Origin: Meghimatium bilineatum
Lineage: Eukaryota > Mollusca > Gastropoda > Stylommatophora > Philomycidae
Length of the DNA stretch: 64,000 nucleotides
Direction: 5' to 3'
Assembly (NCBI GenBank): GCA_034231615.1
Contig: CM067309.1
Location: forward strand, 23,059,965 to 23,123,964
Shown one piece after another: positions 1-11,170 of the stretch. The notes under the pieces were generated by a model that saw nothing but the letters and a program-made list of their open reading frames with translations, was not told the origin of the DNA and ran no database searches. How positions within the stretch are numbered: the stretch's first letter is position 1; the number at the start of each line of letters is the position of its first letter. The position numbers were made by a program, and so were the translations under genes.

Positions 1-1059
<1,059 letters not shown>

Positions 1060-1300
1060 GCCCATAAATAAAGGGGGGGGGGGGGTGGTGGTCAAATTAT
1101 CAAAGCAGAACATGACTTTTAGTCATAGTCTATGACCAAAAGCAGGATCAATGGTTATCCCCAGCGATTTTTCACAAAAAGGTCATCACATTTTTCATCA
1201 TGTAAAAGACCAGACACACAAAAACGAATGAATGACATTTTTAATATGTAAAACCTCGCCCTCCCCCAATGGAGAGAATGTATCTAGTCCTAGTTATAAC
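1060..1300 (+). repeat. Interspersed repeat, about 230 bp, copy 1 of 3
   Basis: Shares ordered blocks (ATCAGAACATGACTTTTAGT-like, CACAAAGGTCATCA-like, a terminal ACGTATCTA-like block) with 44085-44255, and more weakly with 40590-40830. A G homopolymer of about 15 bases lies at its left side. The family is not identified; there is no coding content. Confidence 0.55.
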
Positions 1301-1470
1301 GGGCAAGATTGAAGGCAAGAAGATTGAGAACGACAGCGAGATAAAATATTAGATAACCTCACATTGTGATGGCACGGGAAAGAGTCTATAACGATTCTGA
1401 TCAAATACTAGAAATAGTTGCGAGATACATGATCGCCTGCGCCAGTCAGCACGGCACCTGATGATAAATT
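1300..1470 (+). mobile_element. LINE 3' tail fragment (family F3)
   Basis: The last part (ATGATCGCCTGCGCCAGTCAG onward, then GGCACCTGATGAT) matches the 3' end of the F3 LINE at 53560-53612, which reads ATGATCACCTACGCCAGTCGG then GGCACTTGATTGAT. It is a heavily decayed 5'-truncated insertion with stops in frame. Confidence 0.6.
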
Positions 1471-1704
1471 GTTACGTCTGTCGTCTGTCTGCTACTGTCA
1501 CTTTGTGGAAAAATGATCTAGTTATGTCCCTTTTAAATATTTTCTGCTGTCCTACTGATAATGTATTTCGCGTCTGACACTGTTTACGATCATTTTCATA
1601 TCGTCGACGACTTAAAATTAAGAAGACACTAGTCAGTTTCGCGTGCCTCGACTCATAGGATAGATGTTTTAATCCGTTTACAGAACGCAGTTGTGTTTAT
1701 TTTG

Positions 1705-1764
1705 ATATGGCTGATTATACTCCTAAAACAAAGGTGCAACAATTGAATTGAACCACATTTCGAG
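1705..1764 (+). other. nprl3: Candidate non-coding first exon of NPRL3 (donor at 1765)
   Basis: A perfect consensus donor, GAG|GTAAGT, lies at 1764/1765 in a stretch free of recognised repeats. NPRL3 coding exon 1 begins 25 bases after a splice acceptor (5775), so at least one upstream 5'-UTR exon must exist. This donor is the best-looking candidate upstream. It carries a short upstream ATG frame of about 14 codons. No transcript evidence is available; this is inference. Confidence 0.25.
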
Positions 1765-1984
1765 GTAAGTCAAGAAACTTGGGGACTACAATGAAGTACA
1801 ATAAATCAATAGGCCTATAGATAGTTAAGATAGTACTAGTACAGTGTATTATTGTAGGCGTGTCCATGTAGCAGACAACAATAACATTATAAATAGTTTT
1901 AGTAAGTTTTACACAGCTGATTTAAATGTTCCATTAAAAAAAATCTACCTTCGATTATTAATTTGTAAATTATTTCTTACTACA

Positions 1985-2160
1985 CTTCTTCTTCAGCGTT
2001 CATTCTCAAAATCCCGCTGTGTTTCTCTTGTAGCAGGACAATGGTCCTACCAGATTTCCAGTTGAATATACTAATATAGTCTAGAGAATGGAAATGCGTT
2101 GTGTTGCCGTTTTATTTGCGCCAATGGCCCAACACATCCGTCTTCGGTGGATTTCTTACA
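1985..2160 (-). repeat. SINE-B copy
   Basis: Read on the minus strand it starts near CCGAAGACGGATGTGTTGGG, passes ACGCATTTCCATTCTCT and ends GAATGAACGCTGAAGAAGAAG. The same layout occurs at 21705-21862, 32164-32325 and 32405-32572, always minus here. The GAA-rich 3' tail is shared with SINE-A and with the F1-type LINE tail at 34.55 kb. Confidence 0.7.
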
Positions 2161-2639
2161 CTGTCTTACTAAAGTCTAAAATAAAGGCCTACTAATACAG
2201 AGGTGGGCACATCTGCTGTTTCGTCCACCATTGTGACTTTTAGGGGGGTTAAAAGGATTAGAATTAGTTTATAAATTTCTTTGGGGGGGGGAGAGGGGTT
2301 AGAATCAGTGTTTAGAATTAATAATTAATTCTCTAAGAATCCTTGTCTAATAAAGTTGTCTAAGGCATGAATCAATAAGATTGGTTTTTCAAGGGAAATC
2401 CGTGACGTAAATAGCACAACAGTGTTTTTACCCAGAGGTGTACAGTACAGTACTGTACATTAATAATGATTAATAATTAATACTAATATGTGGTACTGTG
2501 ATTGTAGGCCTATTAATTATTCTTTCTTTCCTTTTGCTTAAAGTTTTTTTTATTGCAGCGTAAGGGGTTGAAGAGTTCTCAAGAGATGTCTTTTTGTGTA
2601 CTTCATATATGTTAATTATGTTTGTTTTCATTGATTTTT
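2161..2639. other. No gene recognised
   Basis: AT-rich with short G runs (2284-2291). I see no coding or repeat signature that recurs in the window. Confidence 0.4.
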
Positions 2640-3546
2640 AAAATTTCTGTACTCCATTGTGTCTGTTTCTGTACTCCATTATCACGTTTTATCACCACTT
2701 CTGTTTATCACATATCACGATAGCATTACGAAAAAAGCCAAAATGCAAAATGAAAATACCAAAGAGCTACTTTTTGCCAACAATCAGACTATAATAACAT
2801 ATGAAGAAACTGAACTTCAACGTCATCTAACATCCATGGACATCGAATGCAAGAACATCATGAAGATAAGCATAGACAAAACAGAAACCATGGCAATAGG
2901 AAAGGATACATACAATATAAATATAATAGTGGAAAATCAAGCCATTAAACAAACCAACAACTTCAAATACTTAGGCCTATGCGTAACATTCTTTTCAGAT
3001 GGAAAGATGGACACCAAAATAGACATTCGTTGCAGCAAAGCGAATCAAATACTGGGTCAATTATCCCCTTTATTGCAACACAAAATGCTACCAATGACAA
3101 CAACAACAAAACATCCAAATTATCTTCATTCCAACCCTGTGCAACCAATGTCAAACATGGTCCTTAACAACAAATAAGAGACAACTGGTTACATCAGAGA
3201 TGAGATGTCTGAGAAAAGCCACAGGATTGACCAGAAGACACATAATTAGAAACGATATCATAAGAGAAAGAGTTGGTGTCATAACAATTCTACAATACAT
3301 ACAAAACCAACAGATACAATGATTCGGTCATCTGGAAAGAATGCCGTATGTTTCATTAGTTTATGCAGCATATACGAAGAGAGGAGAAGCAGAAAGAAGA
3401 GTCAGGGGTACACTGGATCAGTAACATAAAAGAAACATTACACGAACTCTAAATAACATTATCTGAAGCTGCCAAAAAAGCAAGAACAAGAATACTGTAT
3501 CTCTCTCGACACCCATAAAGGGTAAAAGAGGAAGGAAAGAAGAAGA
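2640..3546 (+). mobile_element. LINE reverse-transcriptase fragment (F4), plus strand
   Basis: The translated block from 2659 reads LSPLLF, then LLFANN where reverse transcriptases have the F/YADD box, then KISIDKTETMAIG and NNFKYLG, the usual order of RT palm and thumb motifs. From 3180 the frame is broken but RT-tail words continue (EMRCLRKATG, QQIQ.FGHLERMP). It ends in a (GAA)n tail at 3530-3546. It is 5'-truncated and inactive; both catalytic Asp codons have become Asn. Confidence 0.8.
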
Positions 3547-4135
3547 AGAAGACTGCGTCTGTATGGCTAATGCTTTTTGAGGGTTACTGTCTGATGGTAG
3601 TCTGGAAACATGTGAAAACCACTTAATCTGTTGTCTTCTGATGTAATCCAGAATTGGCATTGTGTTTGTTAGTCTTCTGATGTTTTCGTTCCTGATTCTG
3701 TCTCTTATTGTTACTTTGAGGATTCTAGATTCTACTAGACAAGTCAATTCTGTTGGAACAAGTTTTCTTTTGGATTATTTTGTTAGTGTCCATATAGCAT
3801 AGTGATGGTATGATGATCATTTTATATTGTGCAGGTTTGGTTTTCATGCTCACATATTTTTTTCTTGGTTGACAAACATGATATGTAATTCTTTGTTTTC
3901 ATTTGTTTCTTTCTGCCAGTTGTCTGAGTGTAAAAATGGAATCTGTGCAGCTTTTGTTCTTATGGAATTTCATTTGAGTGTTGCTAAGCTGTGGTTCAAT
4001 GAATGATTGCAATCTTCTTTGTAGAGTTCTAAGACAGATTTCTGAGGTATTATTTAGTATTGACATATGAAAATAATAAACCCATATAATCACATAGTTT
4101 CTCTCTGTGTTTAGACACCAACACAACACATTTCA
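3547..4135 (-). mobile_element. LINE reverse-transcriptase fragment (F4), minus strand, internally deleted
   Basis: Minus-strand translation of 3899-4129 gives LNNTSEICLRTLQRRLQSF then EPQLSNTQMKFHKNKS, matching the RT fingers region. From 3747 down it gives RDRIRNENIRRLTN, YIRRQQIKWFSHVSRLPSD, the C-terminal LINE region. The catalytic palm is missing between them, so an internal deletion has joined the two ends. It abuts the plus-strand fragment 2640-3546 tail to tail. Confidence 0.75.
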
Positions 4136-4317
4136 AATTAACTACACTTGAGGTGAATTATGTAGAGTGTGTACTCAAAGTAGGTTAACACCTTATACAT
4201 TCAGTGTCTATATATTGTGGATTGGTTTTTTGGTGATTGGAGCATATTTACTAAAACAGCATTCATTATTATGTTTTTTCAACATTTACTTACCTTACAG
4301 TCTCTTGATTACCAAAA

Positions 4318-5395
4318 TTTGTTATCATTTTCAATAACCAACATCACACATGTACTTATATGAAAATGAATGAGGTAATCAATAACATCACACATGTTGT
4401 TATATGAAAATGAATGAGGTAATCAGACCAACATCACACATGTTCTCATATGAAAATGAATGAGGTAATCAGACCAACATCACACATGTTCTCATATGAA
4501 AATGAATGAGGTAATCAATGACCAACATCACACATGTTCTCATATGAAAATGAATGAGGTAATCAGACCAACATTGCACATGTTCTCATATGAAAATGAA
4601 TGAGGTAATCAATAACATCACACATGTTCTCATATGAAAATGAATGAGGTAATCAATGACCAACATTGAACATGTTCTCATATGAAAATGAATGAGGTAA
4701 TCAGACCAACATTGAACATGTTCTCATATGAAAATGAATGAGGTAATCAGACCAACATCGCACATATTGTTATATGAAAATGAATGAGGTAATCAGACCA
4801 ACATTGAACATGTTCTCATATCAAAATGAATTAGGTAATCAATGACCAACATCACACATATTGTTATATGAAAATGAATGAGGTAATCAGACCAACATCA
4901 CACATGTTCTCATATGAAAATGAAAGAGGTAATCAGACCAACATCACACATGTTCTCATGAAAATGAATGAGGTAATCAATAACATCACACATGTTCTCA
5001 TATGAAAATGAATGAGGTAATCAGACCAACATCACACATGTTCTCATATGAAAATGAATGAGGTAATCAGACCAACATCACACATGTTCTCATATGAAAA
5101 TGAATGAGGTAATCAATAACATCACACATGTTCTCATGAAAATGAATGAGGTAATCAATAACATCACACATGTTCTCATATGAAAATGAATGAGGTAATC
5201 AGACCAACATTGCACATGTTCTCATATGAAAATGAATGAGGTAATCAATGATCAACATCACACATATTGTTATATGAAAATGAATGAGGTAATCAATAAC
5301 ATCACACATGTTCTCATATGAAAATGATTGAGGTAATCAGACCAACATTGCACATGTTCTTATATGAAGATGAATGAGGTATTCATCCATTATGA
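4318..5395. repeat. Satellite array, 46-bp unit, roughly 23 copies
   Basis: Tandem units of the form GGTAATCAGACCAACATC followed by ACACATGTTCTCATATGA and AAATGAATGA. Unit length is 44-50 bp because the GACC segment is variably replaced by AATA or AATGACC, and CACAC alternates with TGCAC or TGAAC. Variants are interspersed rather than blocked. The array sits just upstream of the NPRL3 coding start, in the presumptive 5'-UTR intron. Confidence 0.95.
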
Positions 5396-5437
5396 ATATA
5401 AATTAATGATTTGATTCGCTGTACCTTTATTTTGTGT

Positions 5438-5702
5438 GGAACCACGTAGCGCAGTGATTAGCTCGCTTGCTTCGCATATGAGTGGTCCTGGGTTCATTCC
5501 CCAGTTGAGGCGGTAATGTTTTTCAGATCGCAACGGCTCCCAGGTCGACCCAGCCGTAAACGGGTACTGGATTAATCCGGGAAGTAAAGACTGCAAGGGA
5601 GAGGAGATGGCTACCGCCCTCATTTGCAGAGCCTCTGAAATGTGAGATCGCTAACATTTCACACCCCTACAGCATTAATAAATGCTATGGGTTACTTTAC
5701 TT
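5438..5702 (+). repeat. SINE-t, tRNA-derived SINE, near full length
   Basis: The head carries RNA polymerase III promoter boxes: A box TAGCGCAGTGATTAG at about 5447 and B box GGTTCATTCC at 5491-5500, spaced as in a tRNA. A body with CGACCCAGCCGTAAACGGGTA follows and the copy ends CTATGGGTTACTTTAC plus a T-rich stretch. The body is shared with the 5'-truncated copy at 14168-14355. It is too long and A/T-tailed to be a functional tRNA gene. Confidence 0.85.
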
Positions 5703-5800
5703 TTTTTTACCTTTATTTTATATCCTGAAAAAAAGGACTTGTCATTAACTCATTTGTTATTTGGTTTTATTACAGATAAGGCTTGTTGCTTGAATCATCA

Positions 5801-6343
5801 ATGGCAAGTGACTTGGATCCACTAGCAGTGATACTAGTCACTTCAGGCAGCAGAGGAAACAGGATTTTGTTTCGATATCCATACTCGCAGGAAAATAAAT
5901 CAAAGCAGAAAACAAAAAGGGACATTGGGAAAAATCCTTATACCATCAAAATTGCAGAAAACCTACAGGATGTCAAGAAAGGAAAATCAAATACTACTCT
6001 AGTAAAGGACTGTGTTCTGGCTGGAGTTTCTAATCAGACTCTGGCAAATGTTCTGATTGTGAAGTCTGAACTCTGCGGGAAGAAGTTAAGTGTTGAAATA
6101 GATGATGTTAGGTTTCTAGGATTTCCAACGTCGTTGTTACGTCTGACAAGAGATGTCAGTCAACAGAACTCCCAGAGTTCATCGTCCAGACAACACAATA
6201 TTCTTATAGTCAATGTGGTGTTTTCTCTTAAGGCTCAAGTTGCTGAGTCAGTGGTTAGTTGTTACCAGGAGTTAGCCCAGCAGTTGACAGTGGCTATTGC
6301 TCAGGAGGAAAAAAGATGTCAGTACTTAACACGGGAAGCTAAG
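5801..6343 (+). CDS. nprl3: NPRL3 coding exon 1 (residues 1-181)
   Basis: Begins MASDLDPLAVILVTSGSRGN, the conserved NPRL3 N-terminus leading into the longin-like domain, and contains VKSELCGKKL, DDVRFLGFPT and the VNVVFSLKA strand. It ends EEKRCQYLTREAK, the most conserved block of this part of the family. Start chosen at 5801: it is the first ATG in frame after the acceptor at 5775, and an in-frame TAA lies at 5777-5779. Donor is AAG|GTAATA. Residues 30-75 are lysine-rich and low in similarity, as in other NPRL3 proteins. Confidence 0.95.
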
Positions 6344-6369
6344 GTAATATTTTAGCACAGTCACACATG

Positions 6370-6567
6370 CCAAAAAATGGTTGTGCTGGGCAAAATAACA
6401 CAGCTCCGCTTTGAAAACAGCAACACAACTTACTTCACACTCCCCTGCAGAAATCACACAAACTCTTGTGTTGGTTATCAGAGAGCGAAAGAAGAAGAAG
6501 TAAATTCACGCTGTTCTCCGGGCTACATCCTGCTGACCAGCAGGAGTTTGAGAATGAGCACAAAATA
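6370..6567 (+). repeat. Two adjacent SINE/LRE 3'-end fragments
   Basis: 6370-6505 matches the 3' terminal part of LRE (compare 26990-27145: GTGCTGGGC, AATAACACAG, GTTGGTTATCAGAGAGCGAA and a GAAGAAG tail). 6506-6567 matches the SINE-A 3' end (TTCTCCGGGCTACATCCTGC, CAGGAGTTTGAGAATGAGCA). Both are 5'-truncated, as expected of target-primed insertions. Confidence 0.65.
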
Positions 6568-6594
6568 AGTCATATATTGTTACAGTCATATATT

Positions 6595-6990
6595 GTTAGT
6601 CACGAATTGAGAAAATGTACTATGTGTGAAATGAGATATCTAAGAAAAGCAGTAAACAGAACAAGAAGAGATCATGTGAGAAATGAGAAGATTACAAAAA
6701 CTGTTTGAACAACATCAGTGGTCAAATATATTAAAAAACAGATATTAAATGGTTCGGCCACCTAGTGAGAATGAATCCTTATTGGCCAGCGGCAAGCGAG
6801 TATAACATGAAAATGAAATGAGCAAGATACAGAGGAAGACCAAAGAAGAAGGTGAATGGAATGAGTTACCAACATTCTGACACGGCACAGTATTAAAGCA
6901 TATCAAGTGACCACACGTGCAATAGCCCGAAACCGATTGTCATTCAATCCTGTGACGCTCCACAGCACAAGCAGAGAAAGACAATAGATA
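6595..6990 (+). mobile_element. LINE 3'-end fragment (F4)
   Basis: Translates in broken frames to EMRYLRKAVNRTRRDHVRNE, YIKKQILKWFGHLVRMNP and RYRGRPKKKVNG, the post-RT C-terminal region of LINEs, and ends in a (GATA)n run at 6985-7000. The fragment is non-functional. Confidence 0.75.
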
Positions 6991-7104
6991 GATAGATAGA
7001 CAGATTGTTACAGCCATATATTGTTACAGTTACAGATTGTTACAACCATATATTGTTAGTCATATATTGTTACTGTCACATATTGTTTGTTGATTTCCAT
7101 ATCC

Positions 7105-7320
7105 ATGGCTGAGAGGAAGTTAAGTTGGTTTCACATCTGTGAGGTACAGGGTTCAGCTCCCAGTAAGGATAGGTTTTTTTCTGTCAGTAGGTAAATTTTA
7201 AAAACTCACCCTGTACGTGACTTGGTGACTGCAAGAGCCTGCAGCCTTTATCACACAGCTACAAAATCTCTCCCTGTAACTCCTTAAATGGGAAACATGC
7301 AGTATTTGACAGTAACTAAA
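7105..7320 (+). repeat. Possible degenerate tRNA-derived SINE
   Basis: TGGCTGAGAGGAAGTTAAGT resembles an A box and GGGTTCAGCTCCC a B box about 40 bases downstream. A body with CACCCTGTACGTGACTTGG follows. I see no second copy in the window, so this rests on the promoter boxes alone. Confidence 0.35.
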
Positions 7321-7494
7321 GTGAACCTAATCCGTTTCATTAACTTTATTAGTGACTTTCATCCATCTATCAAACTTACCCTCACATATTTCCTCTATTT
7401 CTGTCAATTTCCTCGACATCTCTATTTCCATTGGACAAATATTTCTCATAACTTCTATAAATTATAAGCCTACAGCTTCAACATACCAGGTTTA

Positions 7495-8655
7495 GTGATT
7501 ACGTTGTGCCACCGTTATGCGCCTTGTAGGCCTAGCACATCAGATTTCGGCATGCCTTGACAATTCGGGTGGGCTACCCTAGCCTATGATATCTCAATAT
7601 CTGTCTCCAGGCATGCGTGTATGTGGTGACTCTTCGCCCAGACGATTTTTGCTCTCGTCTGTCTTGCACGAGGTGTTCCACTGTCTATGAACTTGCCTCG
7701 TGTAATTGGACGTACTGTGCCTGTGCCCATCGGGTACTGAACCGTTTCTCATCCATGAGCCTGGTTCCTTAAGGGGAAGAACTCATCGGAAGAGTTGGAC
7801 CCTGGCTCTTTCGCGCTCTTAGCCGAGGTGTCATTCACAGACATCGTGTACCCCTTGTCCAAGTTCGAGTCTCACATCACGCGTTTGAGAGCAAGGCACT
7901 CTCGAGCTGAGCGACCTTGTTCCAATAGCGCCTGAGCCCATCAGGTACTGAACCCTTTCTCTATGCAAGTGTATTTCCGGTATAGGAAAACCTGACATTA
8001 GAGTTGGGCCAGGGCTAAAATCGTTGTCTCTTTTGTGCCTGAGCCCATCGGGTACAGGACCCTTTCTCTTCGTGAGCATATTTCCGGTTTAGGAAGGCTC
8101 GACATTAGAGTTGGGTTAGGACTTCTTGCTTTTCCGAACGCCAATGCTTGGGTCTGGGTCTCTGTCTGTACGGAGCACAGGTAACTAGAAGCTCGTCTCG
8201 AGCTGACGGAGCTTGTAGTTCCCCTTTCCTAGAAACTTTTTACTTTCTATTTGCAGTTCGTGCTGCCCTCTAGCGCTGTTCTGCCCTTTCATTGTTTCAT
8301 TGTACTCAGTATGAAATCTATTTGTCTCTTGCCATGCATCTACCTTTACGTGCATTTTACATTGACCGCCCCTCCAATGTTCGGACTGGACTGACTAGTT
8401 TTACCGTATGTCGACAGTGTCGCTATATGTGGTGATGCTGGTGGTGTCGGAGATATTGTCTGTCTCTTGTGCAGTCAAATCTCTTTCCATCTGCTACCTC
8501 CACATTCTCGGACACGATCCCCAAAAGATTTGGCCAGAATCAACTCGAGCTGCTGTATTTCTGTTTCCTGGTTGCACCGCGTGGAGGTACATTTCGGATC
8601 TTGGTTATCTGCTAACCCTGGGTCCGCCGAGAGCAATGCGTTCCCTTTGCACCCC
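7495..8655 (-). mobile_element. LRE copy A: long non-coding retroelement
   Basis: On the minus strand it starts at 8655 with GGGGTGCAAAGGG, exactly the 5' start of copies B (25967) and C (61800). It runs through the same blocks as copy C and contains at least four of the internal units of about 100 bp that carry GGGTACTGAACC, TTTCCGGT and AGAGTTGGGCCAGG. Compared with copy C it lacks one unit and the last 70 or so bases of the 3' end. Open frames in it follow the internal repeat and resemble no protein I know, so I treat it as non-coding. Confidence 0.8.
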
Positions 8656-8695
8656 TAAGAACTGATGTCATTGCACTATGTGCAGATCTGCATGT

Positions 8696-9075
8696 TCTCA
8701 GTCCCTTTTAGCAGATGGTGAGAAGTATGTATGCTTATCATTCCCATTGCTCACTGATTTTTCATGCACATAATTCGACCGCACTTGACCGTCTCTACTT
8801 GATCCATGCTTGATCCTGAATTCCTTCAGTCTTTGCAATACCAATTTATCCAGTGAATTTTCATTCTTCAATAAGTAACCCAGTATTCCTTTCAAGATCT
8901 TACCTTTGTCCATATTCAAAGTGCCCTCCACAGGTGTTCTTGAAGGCAATGTGTCAGCTCGCTCATTTCCGTGCACTCCAAGCATGACCTGGACAGTAGA
9001 TTCATACGAGTTTCTGAAGGGCAGAGATATCTATGTATGCTGCCCAGTCATGGCACATCGATCCACTTTAGACCT
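8696..9075 (-). mobile_element. LINE RNase H-domain fragment
   Basis: Minus-strand translation reads GVHGNERADTLPS, the last catalytic motif of LINE-encoded ribonuclease H (usual form HSGVHGNERADTLA), followed by KGKILKGILGYLL. Upstream words (LPFRNSYESTVQV) fit the preceding strand. It differs from the F1 RNase H (HCGIPGNEKADQLAKE), so it is another LINE family. Confidence 0.75.
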
Positions 9076-9129
9076 TCTGAAACATTGACACAACAGAGAG
9101 GGACATAAGGTCTTTGAATACATTTGTAA

Positions 9130-9262
9130 TGTATGTGTATGTGTGTGTGTGTGTGCACACATGCGTGCATTTGCATACTTGTTTGTGGGTGTATATTTAT
9201 GTGTCTGTTTTTAAAGGTGTATTTCTTTGTGTTATATATGTATGCACACACACACACATTCA
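9130..9262. repeat. TG/CA-rich simple repeat
   Basis: Imperfect (TG)n at 9133-9160 and (CA)n at 9245-9258 on the same strand, separated by about 85 bases, so the transcript could fold back on itself. Frames through it are low-complexity and not genes. Confidence 0.8.
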
Positions 9263-9369
9263 CAGACAGAGATATATTTTTTATATTTTTTATCACCACA
9301 TCTGAGTGCAAAACTTGGCCCTATCAATATCATCAGTGTCTATTAAGACATGCACGCACATTTATCATT

Positions 9370-11170
9370 TGAGGGCAATACGTCTGATAGCTTTGCAGTA
9401 AAGACTGCAGTAAAGCAGGGATGCGCTCTAGCCTCCACCCTCTTCGAATATTCTTTGCAGTATTTCTGAAAAATGCAGCAGGTGATGTTTTCATCCACAC
9501 ACATTATGATGGATCACTCTTTAACTTAGTGTGTCTCAGAGCGAAGATGAAAACATCAGAAATACTCATCTGAGAACCTCTCTTCGCCAATGATGCTGCA
9601 CTAGTGGCACACAGTTAGTCCACCTTGCAGTCTCAATTGATAAAATGGCAAAGGCATACGAGCTGTTCTCTGTGACAATAAGCATTACTAAAACTGTGAC
9701 AATGTGTCAGGAATATACAGTACCAACAAACATCATCTTAAACAACACCCATATAAAGCAAGTTGACAACTTTTGTTACCTAGGATCTACAGTTACTTCC
9801 ACCCTTTCCTTGGAAAACGAAATAAATTTATGTATAAGAAAAGCGGCTACCAATTTTTATGAATTGTCAAAATGAGCTTGGAAAAGCTATAAGCTAAAAT
9901 TGAAAACAAAGATAGATATATCTAACACTCATGCTGAGTACACTATACTACGGATCTGAAACATGGACTACCTAAACCAAACATGAGAGGAGATTAAATA
10001 TCTTTCATCAAAGATGTCTCCACAAGATCTTAAACATCAAATGACACAACAAAATCATTAACATGGAAGTGTTGTGCCACACTCAGCTACCATCTGCCAT
10101 GAAAACATTTAATATAAATAGATTGCGTTGTCTGGGTCATGTCTGCAGAATGACAAACTGCCACAACCCAAAACAAGTACTATTCAGGGAACTGGCTGAA
10201 GGCCATCGAGCCCACAGTAGAACAATGCTGAAGTATAAAGACAATCTGTGTTGTTGTTCGTCCATCACAAGTGATGATGACCATTTGTTACATTCACTTT
10301 TGAAAATTCAATTTTAGTTATGTCCTTGATTATGAGTTCGTAGATGGCTAATGAGCCCTATTCGAGCTGTAAATGTCCTTGGACAGTTCGGACATGGAAT
10401 GATGACAGTAGACGGATCTTGGTCTATCCGTGACTTTCTAGCTGCTCTCTGCTGTTGAGCTGCTGAATTTCTCCTCTTTTCACAAGATGATGTGCTCTTA
10501 TTGATTTTATAACGCCACGTAGATCTATTTTGTGCAAGTTCTTCCCATGTATCGTGGTCTATTTCAAAGGATTTTAGTGAGTTCTTAACGAGTCTTTGTA
10601 GCGCTTCTTTTGGCCACCTTGAGATCATGTGCCCTTCTCCAGCTCACCATAGAGAAGTATCTTTGGCAGACAATAGTCTGGCATACGCACCAAATGACCT
10701 GCCTAATGAATCTGTGTCTGCATCAGGATGGTGTCAATGCTGGGGATACCATCTCTATCAAGGACAGTGGTATCTGGAATATTGTCTTGCCATCTGATGT
10801 TCATAACTTTTCTGAGACAATTTGTGTGAAAATGATTGAGTTTTTTCACATGACGTCTATACACAGTCCATGTTTCACTAGCATATAACAGCACTGGAAT
10901 TACCACTGCTCTGTAAACTTTCAGCTGTAAATTCTCAAAGAAAGGTTTCCACAGAATCCAAAATCTGGGAAAACACGACCAAAACTCAGGATGTCTGGAG
11001 GCAGAACCTACTTGAGGAAGCAGCAATGTTCAGAAATAATGTTTAAAGATAAGGAAGAAAAAAGAGAAAGACAAAAAAAAAATCTTTCATTCCTGTCACA
11101 TGATCACTTGAAAAGTCACACTCCTGAGATTATATTCAATGGATTACATCTTCTTATTGCTAAATGACCA
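9370..11170 (+). mobile_element. F2 LINE fragment, plus strand, split by a later insertion
   Basis: 9410-9900 encodes broken RT: VKQGCALASTLF, then FANDAALVAHS where F/YADD is expected, then QVDNFCYLGSTV. 9947-10235 continues with YYGSETWT, RCLHKILNIK, NRLRCLGHVCRM. The homologous copy at 32690-33190 runs straight from this block into AAAATCTGGCAAACATGGCC. Here that continuation (AAAATCTGGGAAAACACGAC) appears only at 10960, so 10240-10927 is an insertion in between. Confidence 0.8.
10240..10927 (-). mobile_element. F2-type LINE 3' fragment nested in opposite orientation
   Basis: Minus strand gives LKVYRAVVIPVLLYASETWT, HTNCLRKVMNIRWQD, PKEALQRLVKNSLKS, then a C2H2-like finger with CPNCP and HLRTH spacing, the usual C-terminus of this LINE group. 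It ends near 10245 in GGACGAACA, the same terminus as the F2 element at 35.6 kb. It is 5'-truncated in the RT thumb and inserted into the plus-strand F2 copy; a CTGT word flanks both sides and may be a short target-site duplication. Confidence 0.8.

Noticed and set aside
4318..5395. Regularly spaced repeats resembling a CRISPR array
   Set aside because: Units are fully repetitive without unique spacers, variant blocks recur, and the context is an animal intron.
5438..5510. tRNA gene
   Set aside because: A and B boxes are present, but the unit continues into a SINE body that is shared with the truncated copy at 14168-14355, so it is a tRNA-derived SINE.
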